From the NCBI GenBank assembly GCA_929200455.1, contig CAKMZR010000004.1, positions 1 through 27,525 of the forward strand: a stretch of 27,525 bases of DNA. Direction: 5' to 3'. The position numbers were made by a program, and so were the translations under genes. Each line of letters begins with the position of its first letter. The stretch's first letter is position 1. This stretch comes from an uncultured Alphaproteobacteria bacterium (GTDB lineage Bacteria > Pseudomonadota > Alphaproteobacteria > CAKMZR01). The notes under the pieces are model-generated. The model searched no databases, had not been told where the DNA came from, and saw only the letters and a list, made by a program, of their open reading frames with translations. This document shows, one piece after another, positions 8,926 through 16,265 of this stretch.

Positions 8926-9019
8926 GTCCCTAATACTCCTCTCAAATATAAAGCCAAACCCTCAACCCCTTAATTACACCGACCAGAAACCTTAAGTCAA
9001 ATGTTTTTCAAAATACCCC

Positions 9020-10138
9020 CTAAGACGACTCCAACGGAACATCAAGGGCCCAACCGTCTCCCCAACGCCAATACATCTTCACCCGATCTCCCACTCCTGG
9101 ACAACTCTCCATCGTCCCGTGTACCAACTGCATAATAAAACCATCACTCCCCAACACATTCAGTCTCACCCTCGTGTGACTCCCCAAAAATATCAATTCC
9201 TCCACACAACCTTCCACCTCATTCACTCCCTCTCCCTCTAGAGCCGTCAATCCCACCAACTCAGGACGCAACGACACCATCGTCCGAGAACCTTCCGATA
9301 CATGAGGCGTCTTGCTCGCCCATATCTTATCTTCTCCACACAAAACACAACACCTCTCTCCCTCTATCCGCGTCACTTCCCCGTACACACAGTTGTTCTC
9401 CCCTATAAACGACGCCACAAACGCTGATGACGGCTTGTCGTAAATCTCTTCAGGCGACGCAACCTGCTGAATCAATCCATCGTAAAATACCGCCACGCGA
9501 TCCGACATCACCAACGCCTCCGTTTGATCATGCGTCACATACACCATCGTCACCCCCATGTTCTCGTGTATATGCTTAATCTCATACTGCATCTCTTCGC
9601 GCAAATTCTTATCCAACGCGCCTAACGGCTCATCCATCAATACCAGCTTCGGACAAAATACCAACGCTCGTGCAAGGGCCACCCTCTGCTGCTGACCTCC
9701 CGATAATTGTCCCGGCAAACGATCGCCAAAATCTCCCAACCTCACCATCTCCAGAGTCTCTCTCACCCTCTCCTCTATCTCACCCCTACCCATACGCCTC
9801 ACCTTCAACGGAAACGCCAAATTCTCATTCACACTCATATGCGGAAATAACGCATAGTTCTGAAATACAAATCCCAAATCCCTCTTATGTGCCGGAATCT
9901 TCGTCGAATCCACTCCGTCTATCATAATCCTTCCCGCTGTCGGGACCTCAAAGCCCGCAAGCATCATCAATACCGTCGTCTTACCAGAACCTGACGGCCC
10001 CAACATCGTCAAAAACTCTCCCCGCTCCACATCCAAATGCAAACCCGCTACCACCAAATTCTCACCGTCATAACTCTTGCTGATATCGTCAAATACTACA
10101 ATACTCTCACCACCAACCTCCGACTTTCTCAATGCCAT
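9020..10138 (-). CDS. potA: PotA-type ABC transporter ATP-binding protein
   Basis: The 372-residue ATPase powering the importer encoded downstream. Walker A is GPSGSGKTT, the Q-loop is GFVFQNYALFPHMSV, the signature is LSGGQQQRVALARAL, Walker B is LVLMDEPLGALD and the H-loop is VYVTHDQTEAL. The C-terminal third is a TOBE_2 domain (MVSLRPELVGL), as in the PotA/FbpC/UgpC subfamily. AGGA lies about 7 bases before the ATG. It is the first gene of the importer unit (ATPase, binding protein, two permeases) and starts 57 bases downstream of the tRNA, with no hairpin terminator visible between them. Confidence 0.93.
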   Translation of the reverse strand: MALRKSEVGGESIVVFDDISKSYDGENLVVAGLHLDVERGEFLTMLGPSGSGKTTVLMMLAGFEVPTAGRIMIDGVDSTKIPAHKRDLGFVFQNYALFPHMSVNENLAFPLKVRRMGRGEIEERVRETLEMVRLGDFGDRLPGQLSGGQQQRVALARALVFCPKLVLMDEPLGALDKNLREEMQYEIKHIHENMGVTMVYVTHDQTEALVMSDRVAVFYDGLIQQVASPEEIYDKPSSAFVASFIGENNCVYGEVTRIEGERCCVLCGEDKIWASKTPHVSEGSRTMVSLRPELVGLTALEGEGVNEVEGCVEELIFLGSHTRVRLNVLGSDGFIMQLVHGTMESCPGVGDRVKMYWRWGDGWALDVPLESS

Positions 10139-10195
10139 GCTCTCTTCCTAAAAAATCCCAAAAAAATCAACTCAAAACCATAACACAGAAAAATA

Positions 10196-10272
10196 TGGTG
10201 GCGGATCAGGGATTCGAACCCCGGACACAAGGATTATGATTCCTCCGCTCTAACCGACTGAGCTAATCCGCC
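10196..10272 (-). tRNA. tRNA-Met (anticodon CAT, elongator type)
   Basis: A complete 77-nt cloverleaf. The acceptor stem is GGCGGAT paired with ATCCGCC, the D-stem GCTC/GAGC, the anticodon stem GAGGA/TCCTT with loop ATCATAA (anticodon CAT), and the T-arm CGGGG-TTCGAAT-CCCTG. The discriminator is A and the CCA end is encoded. The acceptor begins with a G-C pair, so it is not the initiator. The anticodon region GGAATCATAATCC resembles elongator Met rather than Ile2 (CAU), but I cannot fully exclude the latter. Confidence 0.95.
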
Positions 10273-10402
10273 TACATACCATGCACCCCTAAAAACCCAA
10301 TAACAAAATTACACCCATAAAACCTTGCAGGAGGCTAACAATTCACGCTACCCTTGTCAAGACACCTCATACCCTACCCTACACCATCAACGGAGAATAC
10401 TC

Positions 10403-10864
10403 ATGGCACCATCTGAAACCGCCACTCTTGCCGCAGGATGCTTCTGGAAAATCGAACACCACTTCCTCTCCCTAGACGGAATCCTCTCTACTGCCGTCGG
10501 CTATACAGGCGGAGACCTCAAAAACCCTTCATACCAAGAGGTCTGCCGAGGCCATACACGTCACGCAGAAGCCGTCCAAATCAATTTCAACCCCCTCGTC
10601 ATATCATTCCCCTCCATCCTCAATCACTTCTGGCAACTCCATGACCCCACCCAACGCGATCGACAAGGTCCAGATATAGGCTCACAATACCGATCCGCCA
10701 TCTTCATTCACTCTCAAGAACAACTCCTCTCCGCACAAAACAGCCTGAAAACTCATCAACAAAAAATCAAAAAACCTATCGTCACAGAAATCGTCAAAGC
10801 CTCCACTTTCTGGCTCGCAGAAGAATATCACCAAAAATATATCCAAAAAAAACGACTCTCCTAA
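10403..10864 (+). CDS. msrA: Peptide-methionine (S)-S-oxide reductase
   Basis: It reduces the S-epimer of methionine sulfoxide in proteins or free form, using thioredoxin as recycling partner. It has 153 residues, at the short end of the family. The catalytic motif GCFW is present with Cys13. The segments YTGG, NPSYQEVCRGHTRHAEAV and DPTQRDRQGPDIGSQYRSAIF are all family signatures. No C-terminal resolving cysteine is present. I chose the ATG at 10403 because GGAG lies 7 bases upstream and homology starts there; the open frame extends to 10325. It is one of the few plus-strand genes with a recognisable Shine-Dalgarno. Confidence 0.95.
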   Translation: MAPSETATLAAGCFWKIEHHFLSLDGILSTAVGYTGGDLKNPSYQEVCRGHTRHAEAVQINFNPLVISFPSILNHFWQLHDPTQRDRQGPDIGSQYRSAIFIHSQEQLLSAQNSLKTHQQKIKKPIVTEIVKASTFWLAEEYHQKYIQKKRLS

Positions 10865-10925
10865 AACAAATCCATACCTCAAAACACAAAAAGAAAAAAA
10901 ATATCCCCCTTTTGCTCCTCCATCA

Positions 10926-10955
10926 TTGTTTTTTCTCCTCCAGAACCTATATAAT
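10926..10955 (+). promoter_or_regulatory. Sigma-70-like promoter for the unknown gene-leuB-gapR unit
   Basis: A -35-like TTGTTT (10926-10931), an 18-base spacer and a perfect TATAAT (10950-10955). Transcription would start near 10962, leaving a leader of about 105 bases before the ATG at 11067. In that leader the arms GTTCAGA (10967-10973) and TCTGAAC (11024-11030) could pair. Whether that matters is unknown. Confidence 0.6.
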
Positions 10956-11066
10956 CTCCTGTAGGTGTTCAGAACCCCTCAGATTTTTACCTCGTCACAT
11001 TATGCCGTCGTCGATCATGAACCTCTGAACCCCCTTTTCTCTCAATCTCAACCAAGGATCTCCCTA

Positions 11067-11342
11067 ATGTCCTCTTTTAAATATGCCGATGTCCTCGCAA
11101 GTGTATCCATCTCTAAAGGCGTCGCGCGCCTCGATTTCGGACTCCACATAGACCCAGAAGACGAATCCCTCGAAGGCGTAGAATCAGTCTCCAAAGTCTG
11201 CTTGCCCCTCGACGGACTCATCCGTATGTACAATACTCTCTCTCAAGTCGTCGAACGACTCCAAGAAGACGGCGTACTCGTCAAACAAGATAATGACGAC
11301 AGCGACGCCACCCTCTCCGTCAACGACATCAGCAAAAACTAA
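11067..11342 (+). CDS. Small acidic protein of unknown function
   Basis: A 91-residue protein I do not recognise. It has no signal peptide, membrane segment or cysteine cluster apart from a single Cys. The sequence alternates short beta-like segments (VSISKGVARLDFGLHI) and a helix near the C-terminus (LIRMYNTLSQVVERLQEDGVL), followed by an acidic, probably disordered tail. Its layout, with an LDFG strand and then a helix, loosely resembles small DUF3467-type proteins, but I would not assign that. AAGGA lies 8 bases before the ATG. The gene ends 6 bases before leuB and follows a good promoter, so it is likely real and cotranscribed with leuB and gapR. Confidence 0.7.
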   Translation: MSSFKYADVLASVSISKGVARLDFGLHIDPEDESLEGVESVSKVCLPLDGLIRMYNTLSQVVERLQEDGVLVKQDNDDSDATLSVNDISKN

Positions 11343-11348
11343 TTTTCA

Positions 11349-12461
11349 ATGCCTACAATGTCTACAATTCTCGTCCTGCCCGGCGACGGCATCGGTAAAG
11401 AAGTTTGTGAACAGGCCGTCAATGTCCTTGCTTGGTTCAACGATACCTATCAACTCAACCTAAAAATTGAGAGCGATCTCGTAGGAGGGGCCGCATTCGA
11501 TGCTTACGGCGTCCCCCTACGAGATGAAACCATGCAGGCCGCTCATAATGCTAAAGCCATCCTGCTCGGGGCCGTCGGTGGACCTCAGTATGACAATGTC
11601 GAACGAGACAAACGACCCGAAGCCGCTTTGCTCGCTCTCAGAAAAGAACTCGACCTCTTCGCAAACCTACGACCCGCCATCGTCTTTGACCCCCTCGTCG
11701 ACGCATCATCCCTAAAACCAGAGATCATCAAAGGACTCGATATACTCATACTCCGCGAACTGACCGCCGGAGTCTATTTCGGCCTGCCTCGCGGCATCTC
11801 AACACTTGATGACGGTTCCCGAACCGCCGTCGACTCTTGCACCTACTCCGAATTCGAAATCTCTCGAATCGCCGATGTCGCTTTCGATCTCGCACGAAAA
11901 AGACAAAAACGCGTCCATAGTGTCGAAAAAGCCAACGTCATGGAAACAGGCGTCCTTTGGAGAGACGTCGTCTCAGAACGACAGCAAAAAATCGCAACAG
12001 ATATTGACCTCCAACATATGCTCGCCGATAACTGCTCCATGCAACTCCTCAAGCATCCTCACCAGTTCGACGTCATCCTTACAGATAACCTCTTCGGCGA
12101 TATGCTTTCCGATACCGCCGCTATGCTCACAGGATCCCTCGGGATGCTGCCGTCCGCTTCCCTCAGCGGCAAAAATGCAGAAGGAAAACAAGCCGCCATG
12201 TACGAACCCGTTCACGGTTCCGCCCCAGACATCGCAGGACAAAATAAAGCAAACCCCCTTGCAACCATCCTTAGCCTCTCCATGATGATGCGGTACTCCC
12301 TCGACCGAATCGACCTCGCCGACAATCTCGATAAAGCCGTCAATGACATCCTCAATGACGGACTCAGAACCTTCGATACCGCTACCGAGAAAGACAGTCC
12401 TTCAAGCTGTAGCGAAGTCGGACAAGCCGTCATCGACAAACTCAAAAATAATAAAGAGTAA
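11349..12461 (+). CDS. leuB: 3-Isopropylmalate dehydrogenase
   Basis: NAD-dependent oxidative decarboxylation of 3-isopropylmalate in leucine synthesis. It has 370 residues, a normal length. Family features are the N-terminal LPGDGIGKEV, LLGAVGGPQYD, the substrate-binding helix with LRKELDLFANLRPA, RELTAGVYFGLPRG, the metal-binding segment DNLFGDMLSDTAAML, and the NAD-binding EPVHGSAPDIAGQNKANP. A second ATG three codons in (11358) is equally possible. No Shine-Dalgarno is visible before either. No other leu gene is nearby. Confidence 0.96.
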   Translation: MPTMSTILVLPGDGIGKEVCEQAVNVLAWFNDTYQLNLKIESDLVGGAAFDAYGVPLRDETMQAAHNAKAILLGAVGGPQYDNVERDKRPEAALLALRKELDLFANLRPAIVFDPLVDASSLKPEIIKGLDILILRELTAGVYFGLPRGISTLDDGSRTAVDSCTYSEFEISRIADVAFDLARKRQKRVHSVEKANVMETGVLWRDVVSERQQKIATDIDLQHMLADNCSMQLLKHPHQFDVILTDNLFGDMLSDTAAMLTGSLGMLPSASLSGKNAEGKQAAMYEPVHGSAPDIAGQNKANPLATILSLSMMMRYSLDRIDLADNLDKAVNDILNDGLRTFDTATEKDSPSSCSEVGQAVIDKLKNNKE

Positions 12462-12466
12462 AAATC

Positions 12467-12730
12467 ATGACCGACTCCCTCGACCTCAATACCGCCCTCA
12501 GACTCCAACGCTACATAGAAAGAGTCGAAAGTCTCGAAGAAGAAAAAAAAGCCCTCGCTGAAGACATCAAAGATATCTATAACGAGGCACGTGCAACCGG
12601 ATTCGACGCAAAAATTATGCGTAATATCGTCAGACTTCGTGCCATGGACCCTCAGGAACGTTCCCTACAGGAAAGTCTCATCGAAACCTATATGCACGCC
12701 ATGGGTGTCAAAGACGAAAACTCAGCGTAA
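12467..12730 (+). CDS. gapR: GapR-family nucleoid-associated protein (DUF2312)
   Basis: An 87-residue DNA-binding protein nearly restricted to alphaproteobacteria. In Caulobacter, GapR binds overtwisted DNA and stimulates type II topoisomerases. The diagnostic coiled-coil segment YIERVESLEEEKKALAEDI, then KDIYNEARATGFDAKIMRNI and VRLRAMDPQER, is intact. The C-terminus LIETYMHAMG also fits. It lies 5 bases after leuB, with only a weak AAAGAG upstream, so it is likely cotranscribed. Confidence 0.95.
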   Translation: MTDSLDLNTALRLQRYIERVESLEEEKKALAEDIKDIYNEARATGFDAKIMRNIVRLRAMDPQERSLQESLIETYMHAMGVKDENSA

Positions 12731-12782
12731 GCTGCCCAAAGTCAACGTCTCCCTCTGGAAGTCCGTTGCTAGGCACACACCA

Positions 12783-12833
12783 GCTTTTCACACCAGAAGG
12801 GGTCACGTCCCGGAAGGGGTCACACACCAGAAG
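12783..12833. repeat. 17-bp tandem repeat, three imperfect units
   Basis: Read on the minus strand from 12833 downward, the units are CTTCTGGTGTGTGACCC, CTTCCGGGACGTGACCC and CTTCTGGTGTGAAAAGC. A partial TGGTGTG follows. Units 1 and 2 agree at 13 of 17 bases, and units 1 and 3 share their first 11. The block lies between the convergent gapR and yggT genes and supplies the last codons and stop of yggT. No simple hairpin or poly-T is apparent. Confidence 0.8.
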
Positions 12834-13137
12834 GCAAGGCCACCATCCCCAAATTATTAAAGACCAAAAACAATACAAACCGTAACAACAAAACCAAACC
12901 CGCTACCCACACAGGCTTCAAGCCTTCCACAAAAAAAGGTGGCGTCATATAAGACCCCAACTTCAATACAGGGTCCGTGATCCAGCAAAAAAATCTCATC
13001 ACATAATTGCCAGAAGACGGATGCACAAATAATCCCAATAACGCACGACCCAACAGCGTATACGCAATCACAGACAACAAAAAATTCATCCAGTGATACA
13101 GCCAAAATTCTCCCACAAACGGATTGTCTTCCATCAT
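12820..13137 (-). CDS. YggT-family membrane protein
   Basis: A 105-residue inner-membrane protein with two hydrophobic blocks, NFLLSVIAYTLLGRALLGLFV near residues 18-38 and a C-terminal PVWVAGLVLLLRFVLFLVF. The family hallmark between them, SGNYVMRFFCWITDPVL, is clear. YggT proteins are linked to osmotic tolerance or membrane and cell-envelope organisation; the precise activity is unknown. Its first ATG overlaps the purN stop as ATGA and is preceded by AAGGAGG. A second ATG follows immediately. The final LPSGV and the stop are encoded by the first unit of a 17-bp tandem repeat, so the tail may be a recent change. Confidence 0.88.
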   Translation of the reverse strand: MMEDNPFVGEFWLYHWMNFLLSVIAYTLLGRALLGLFVHPSSGNYVMRFFCWITDPVLKLGSYMTPPFFVEGLKPVWVAGLVLLLRFVLFLVFNNLGMVALPSGV

Positions 13138-13691
13138 CTCTCTATCCTCCTTTTTTCCGCGATACCTCCCACCACGTCCACCAGCAAAACATGCTCCTCC
13201 GCCAGCACTTCTAACCTCAAACTTTCCACCGTGTGATCCGACCTCACCCTCAGTCGTCTCTGCCCTATCACCCCGCCCTCGTCCACACCCTCACTCAACC
13301 AGTGTACACTGCAACCATGCTCCTTCGCTCCGTCCCTCAGCACACGCTCGTGCGTATCCAGTCCCTTATACAAAGGCAATAATGACGGGTGTATGTTCAC
13401 AGACCGCCCCCGCCACTTCCTCACAAAATCCTTACTCAATACCCGCATATAACCCGCCAATACCAAAAATTCACAACCCATCGCCTCCAAAGCCCTTAAC
13501 GCCTCTCGCTCTCCCTCTTCCACACCCCTCGACAATACCCTCGTCTCCACACCCAGAGCCCGAGCCCTCGAAAGTCCCTCCACCTCGCCATGCGACAAAA
13601 CACCCAACACCTCATAATCCCTGCCCTCAGAACCCCTCACCAATGCTTCCATGTTCGAACCTCTCCCCGATATCATCACACACACTCTCAT
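13134..13691 (-). CDS. purN: Phosphoribosylglycinamide formyltransferase
   Basis: The folate-dependent GAR transformylase of purine synthesis, 185 residues, slightly short. The N-terminal MISGRGSNMEAL is the phosphoribosyl-binding loop. The active-site segment is VNIHPSLLPLYKGLDTHERV, with catalytic Asn and His, and the later Asp is in GVDEGGVIGQ. The correct start is the ATG at 13691, where homology begins; an in-frame extension to 13757 lies inside purM. The start overlaps the purM stop by one base (TGATG), and its own stop overlaps the yggT start (ATGA), so the three genes are translationally coupled. Confidence 0.95.
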   Translation of the reverse strand: MRVCVMISGRGSNMEALVRGSEGRDYEVLGVLSHGEVEGLSRARALGVETRVLSRGVEEGEREALRALEAMGCEFLVLAGYMRVLSKDFVRKWRGRSVNIHPSLLPLYKGLDTHERVLRDGAKEHGCSVHWLSEGVDEGGVIGQRRLRVRSDHTVESLRLEVLAEEHVLLVDVVGGIAEKRRIER

Positions 13692-14740
13692 CAAGACCAC
13701 GCAACCCCACCCTCTCCCCCTTCCTCCACATAACCCACCACAGACGCTCCCTCCCAATCTTCCTCCCGAAAATCTTCTCCTCGAACCACCCCCACATAAC
13801 CCAATCCCATATTAAATGTCGATGCCATCTCTTCCGCTTCTATCCCTCCCTCGGATGCCAACCACGAAAATACTTCAGGTACCTTCCAGCTCCCTCGCTC
13901 TATCACGCACGTCACCCCCCCGCACAAGCCACGCCCCAAATTATCCGCCAATCCACCTCCTGTCACATGGGCCATCAAACGAACCTTCCCCCGATTCTTT
14001 AACGACAACCAACCCTCCAAAACCTCCCTCACATAAAGTCGTGTCGGCAGAAGTAAAGCCTCCCGAAATGTATCCACTCCCTCACACTCATAGGGAACCT
14101 CCCCCTCCAAATCTCCTCCCCACTTCTCCAGCACACGCCTCACCAAAGAAAATCCATTGCTATGAAGCCCTGACGATCCAAGACCTATCACCCGATCTCC
14201 AGGGCGAATCCCCTCCCCTCCCAAGCCTGCGTCTTCTCCCAACAATCCCAGGGCAAAACACGCCACATCCAACTCCTCAGCCTCATACAAGCCCGGCATC
14301 TCCGCCGTCTCACCTCCCACCAAGGCACAACCAGACTCCTCACACGCCGACGCTATCCCTCCCACCAAAAATCCCAAACGATCCTCCTCTATCTTCCCCG
14401 TCGCCACATAATCCAATAACGCCAAGGGCTCCGCTCCCAACACCAAAAGATCATTCACACACATCGCCACCGCATCACGACCTATACCCGCAAAATCCTT
14501 GTCCTCCCTCGCCAACAAGACCTTCGTACCCACTCCGTCACACGTCAAAGCAAGCCGTCCCCTCACAAGACCCTTGCCTCCAAGGTCAGTTTTCGATAAG
14601 TCTATTATCGATGCAAAACCTCCAAGACCACCCTCAACCCAACGACGCCTCGTCCTCTCCGCATGACCCCGCAAATGTAAGGGAATCCTCTTCGCCAACT
14701 CCGTGTCCACACCAGAATCTTTGTACAATAACCCGCCCAT
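13691..14740 (-). CDS. purM: Phosphoribosylformylglycinamidine cyclo-ligase
   Basis: AIR synthetase, the fifth step of de novo purine synthesis, cytosolic and ATP-dependent. It has 349 residues, as usual. Hallmarks are YKDSGVD at the N-terminus, LALTCDGVGTKVLLA, AMCVNDLLVLGAEPLALLDYVATG, LVGGETAEMPGLY, the GLGSSGLHSNGFSLVR loop, MAHVTGGGLADNL and FNMGLGYV. AGGAAG precedes the ATG. It leads the purM-purN-yggT unit and is divergent from the DUF2066 gene across 77 bases. Confidence 0.97.
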   Translation of the reverse strand: MGGLLYKDSGVDTELAKRIPLHLRGHAERTRRRWVEGGLGGFASIIDLSKTDLGGKGLVRGRLALTCDGVGTKVLLAREDKDFAGIGRDAVAMCVNDLLVLGAEPLALLDYVATGKIEEDRLGFLVGGIASACEESGCALVGGETAEMPGLYEAEELDVACFALGLLGEDAGLGGEGIRPGDRVIGLGSSGLHSNGFSLVRRVLEKWGGDLEGEVPYECEGVDTFREALLLPTRLYVREVLEGWLSLKNRGKVRLMAHVTGGGLADNLGRGLCGGVTCVIERGSWKVPEVFSWLASEGGIEAEEMASTFNMGLGYVGVVRGEDFREEDWEGASVVGYVEEGGEGGVAWS

Positions 14741-14817
14741 AACTTCCTTCCTTCCATGATCAACTCACCCTCCTCTCAGCCTTTATAACACCTCAAACCG
14801 TAAATTCATCCCCCCAA

Positions 14818-15924
14818 ATGAAACTCTTTCTCCTACTCTTCCTCTCTCCCCTCCTCCTCATCTCACCCCTGTTCGCTCAAAACAATAACAACCTCTACAT
14901 CATCAAAGATATTCAAGTCCGTATACCCCACAACAACCCCGTCGTCGCCAAAAATCTCGGCTTCCAAAAAGTACACAAAATCGCCTTCCAAAAAATTATC
15001 GAAAAAATCGTACCCTCAAATCTGCAAAACTCCGTCACAACTCCGGAAAATATCGAAAACCTCATCCGAAATATTACCTTCCTCGAAGAAAAAAGTGGCA
15101 ATAACCTCTATGTCGCAAGATTCGATGTCCACTTCAACGAAGACGCCCTCCTCAATTACCTCAAAAAATTCAATATCAAACCCTCCTTCGATACACCTCA
15201 ATCCCTCCTCGTCATTCCCCTCTATCGAGAAGTCGGAAGCACAAGACTCTGGGAACGCAACAACCTCTGGCTCAACGCTTGGGCAAAACGACACGACTCC
15301 ACCGCAAGCGGAATCAATATCCTCGCCCCCACAGGCTCACTCAAAGACCGCGAAACCCTCTCAGCTCACAACGCCACAAGCATCAATAACAAAAAACTCT
15401 CTCAACTCGCCAAAAATTATCAAACAGAAAACTATATCCTCTCCACCGCAACCATGCATACCGATATTAATACCCAGTCCCTCAATGTCCGCTTCCAAAC
15501 CCTACCCTTCATCGTCGGGGCACCCTCAGAAAGCTCCTCCTTCACCCTCAAAGCTTCATCACTGCAAGAACTTCCATCCCTCATGGATAAAGCCACCCTC
15601 AAAGTCATCGCCATCGTCACCCAAGCATGGACACAACGTATCCAAGTACACTCAGAAACCGCAAAATCTTCGCAAAAACGTGACTACTGGCTCATCGTAC
15701 CCTTCTCTTCCGCAAAAAACCTTCACTCCATCTCATCAAAAATCTCCAACATCAGAAACTTCTCATCCCTCAAAATTCTTGCCACACACTCAGAGAAAGC
15801 TTTGTTCTCCCTCTCCTCTTCCTATAATGTCGATCACATCATCAACATCCTCTCCCAACACCGCTTCAAAATTACTCAAAACCCCCAGCAACCCAACATC
15901 CTCAACCTATCTCAAGAAAGGTAA
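14818..15924 (+). CDS. DUF2066 domain-containing exported protein
   Basis: A 368-residue protein with a signal peptide (MKLFLLLFLSPLLLISPLFAQ). The mature protein fits DUF2066: an N-terminal QKVHKIAFQKIIEKI helix, FLEEKSGNNLYVARFDVHFNEDALLNYL, and LLVIPLYREVGSTRLWERNNLWLNAW. The function of this periplasmic family is unknown. A purM-DUF2066 neighbourhood recurs in alphaproteobacteria, often followed by a DnaA-regulatory hda gene; here a ferredoxin follows instead. No Shine-Dalgarno is visible upstream. The protein is strongly enriched in Asn, Ser, Ile and Lys, as expected from C-rich, G-poor coding. Confidence 0.85.
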   Translation: MKLFLLLFLSPLLLISPLFAQNNNNLYIIKDIQVRIPHNNPVVAKNLGFQKVHKIAFQKIIEKIVPSNLQNSVTTPENIENLIRNITFLEEKSGNNLYVARFDVHFNEDALLNYLKKFNIKPSFDTPQSLLVIPLYREVGSTRLWERNNLWLNAWAKRHDSTASGINILAPTGSLKDRETLSAHNATSINNKKLSQLAKNYQTENYILSTATMHTDINTQSLNVRFQTLPFIVGAPSESSSFTLKASSLQELPSLMDKATLKVIAIVTQAWTQRIQVHSETAKSSQKRDYWLIVPFSSAKNLHSISSKISNIRNFSSLKILATHSEKALFSLSSSYNVDHIINILSQHRFKITQNPQQPNILNLSQER

Positions 15925-15932
15925 ATCCCCCC

Positions 15933-16244
15933 ATGACTTCCATCACCTTCATCGATGAACACAACGTCTCCAAAACCGTCGACGCCACAAATGGACTCAC
16001 CCTCATGGAAGTCGCCGTCGAACACGATATCCCCATCGAAGCTATCTGCGGCGGTTCCCTCGCTTGTGCCACTTGCCACCTCATCGTCATCAAAGGATTC
16101 GAAAAAACCGGAAACCCGTCAGATGACGAAATCGATATGCTCGACTTCGCCGATAACGTCACGCCCCAGTCCAGACTCTCTTGCCAAATCACCGTCTCAG
16201 ACAATCTCGACGGAATCGTACTCCAAGTCCCTCCCAAACCCTAA
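15933..16244 (+). CDS. fdx: [2Fe-2S] ferredoxin, adrenodoxin type
   Basis: A 103-residue electron carrier. Cluster ligands are Cys39, Cys45, Cys48 and Cys84 (CX5CX2CX35C), in CGGSLACATCH and LSCQ, the vertebrate/ISC-type arrangement rather than the plant type. The acidic helix DDEIDMLDFADNV is the usual partner-binding segment. It could serve Fe-S cluster assembly or a P450-like reductase system; no partner gene is adjacent. The AAGAAAGG ribosome binding site overlaps the end of the DUF2066 gene, 8 bases upstream, so the two are cotranscribed. Its stop is 21 bases from the convergent slt stop. Confidence 0.94.
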   Translation: MTSITFIDEHNVSKTVDATNGLTLMEVAVEHDIPIEAICGGSLACATCHLIVIKGFEKTGNPSDDEIDMLDFADNVTPQSRLSCQITVSDNLDGIVLQVPPKP

Positions 16245-16265
16245 TTCCCCCACCCCCAGCTTCTC

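Noticed and set aside
10273..10330. Promoter of the tRNA-Met gene
   Set aside because: No hexamer pair with acceptable sequence and spacing is evident on the minus strand.
10865..10925. Terminator after msrA
   Set aside because: There are A-rich and C-rich runs but no stem followed by T residues on the plus strand.
12774..12840. CRISPR-like array
   Set aside because: The 17-bp units are directly adjacent without unique spacers, are imperfect and number only three. No cas gene is present.
13692..13757. Longer purN start
   Set aside because: The extra 22 residues lie within the purM coding end. The TGATG overlap at 13691 is a standard coupling arrangement, and homology begins there.
13124..14742. 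Long plus-strand frames opposite purN and purM
   Set aside because: They are Pro/Ser/Thr/His-rich low-complexity translations antisense to well-conserved purine genes.
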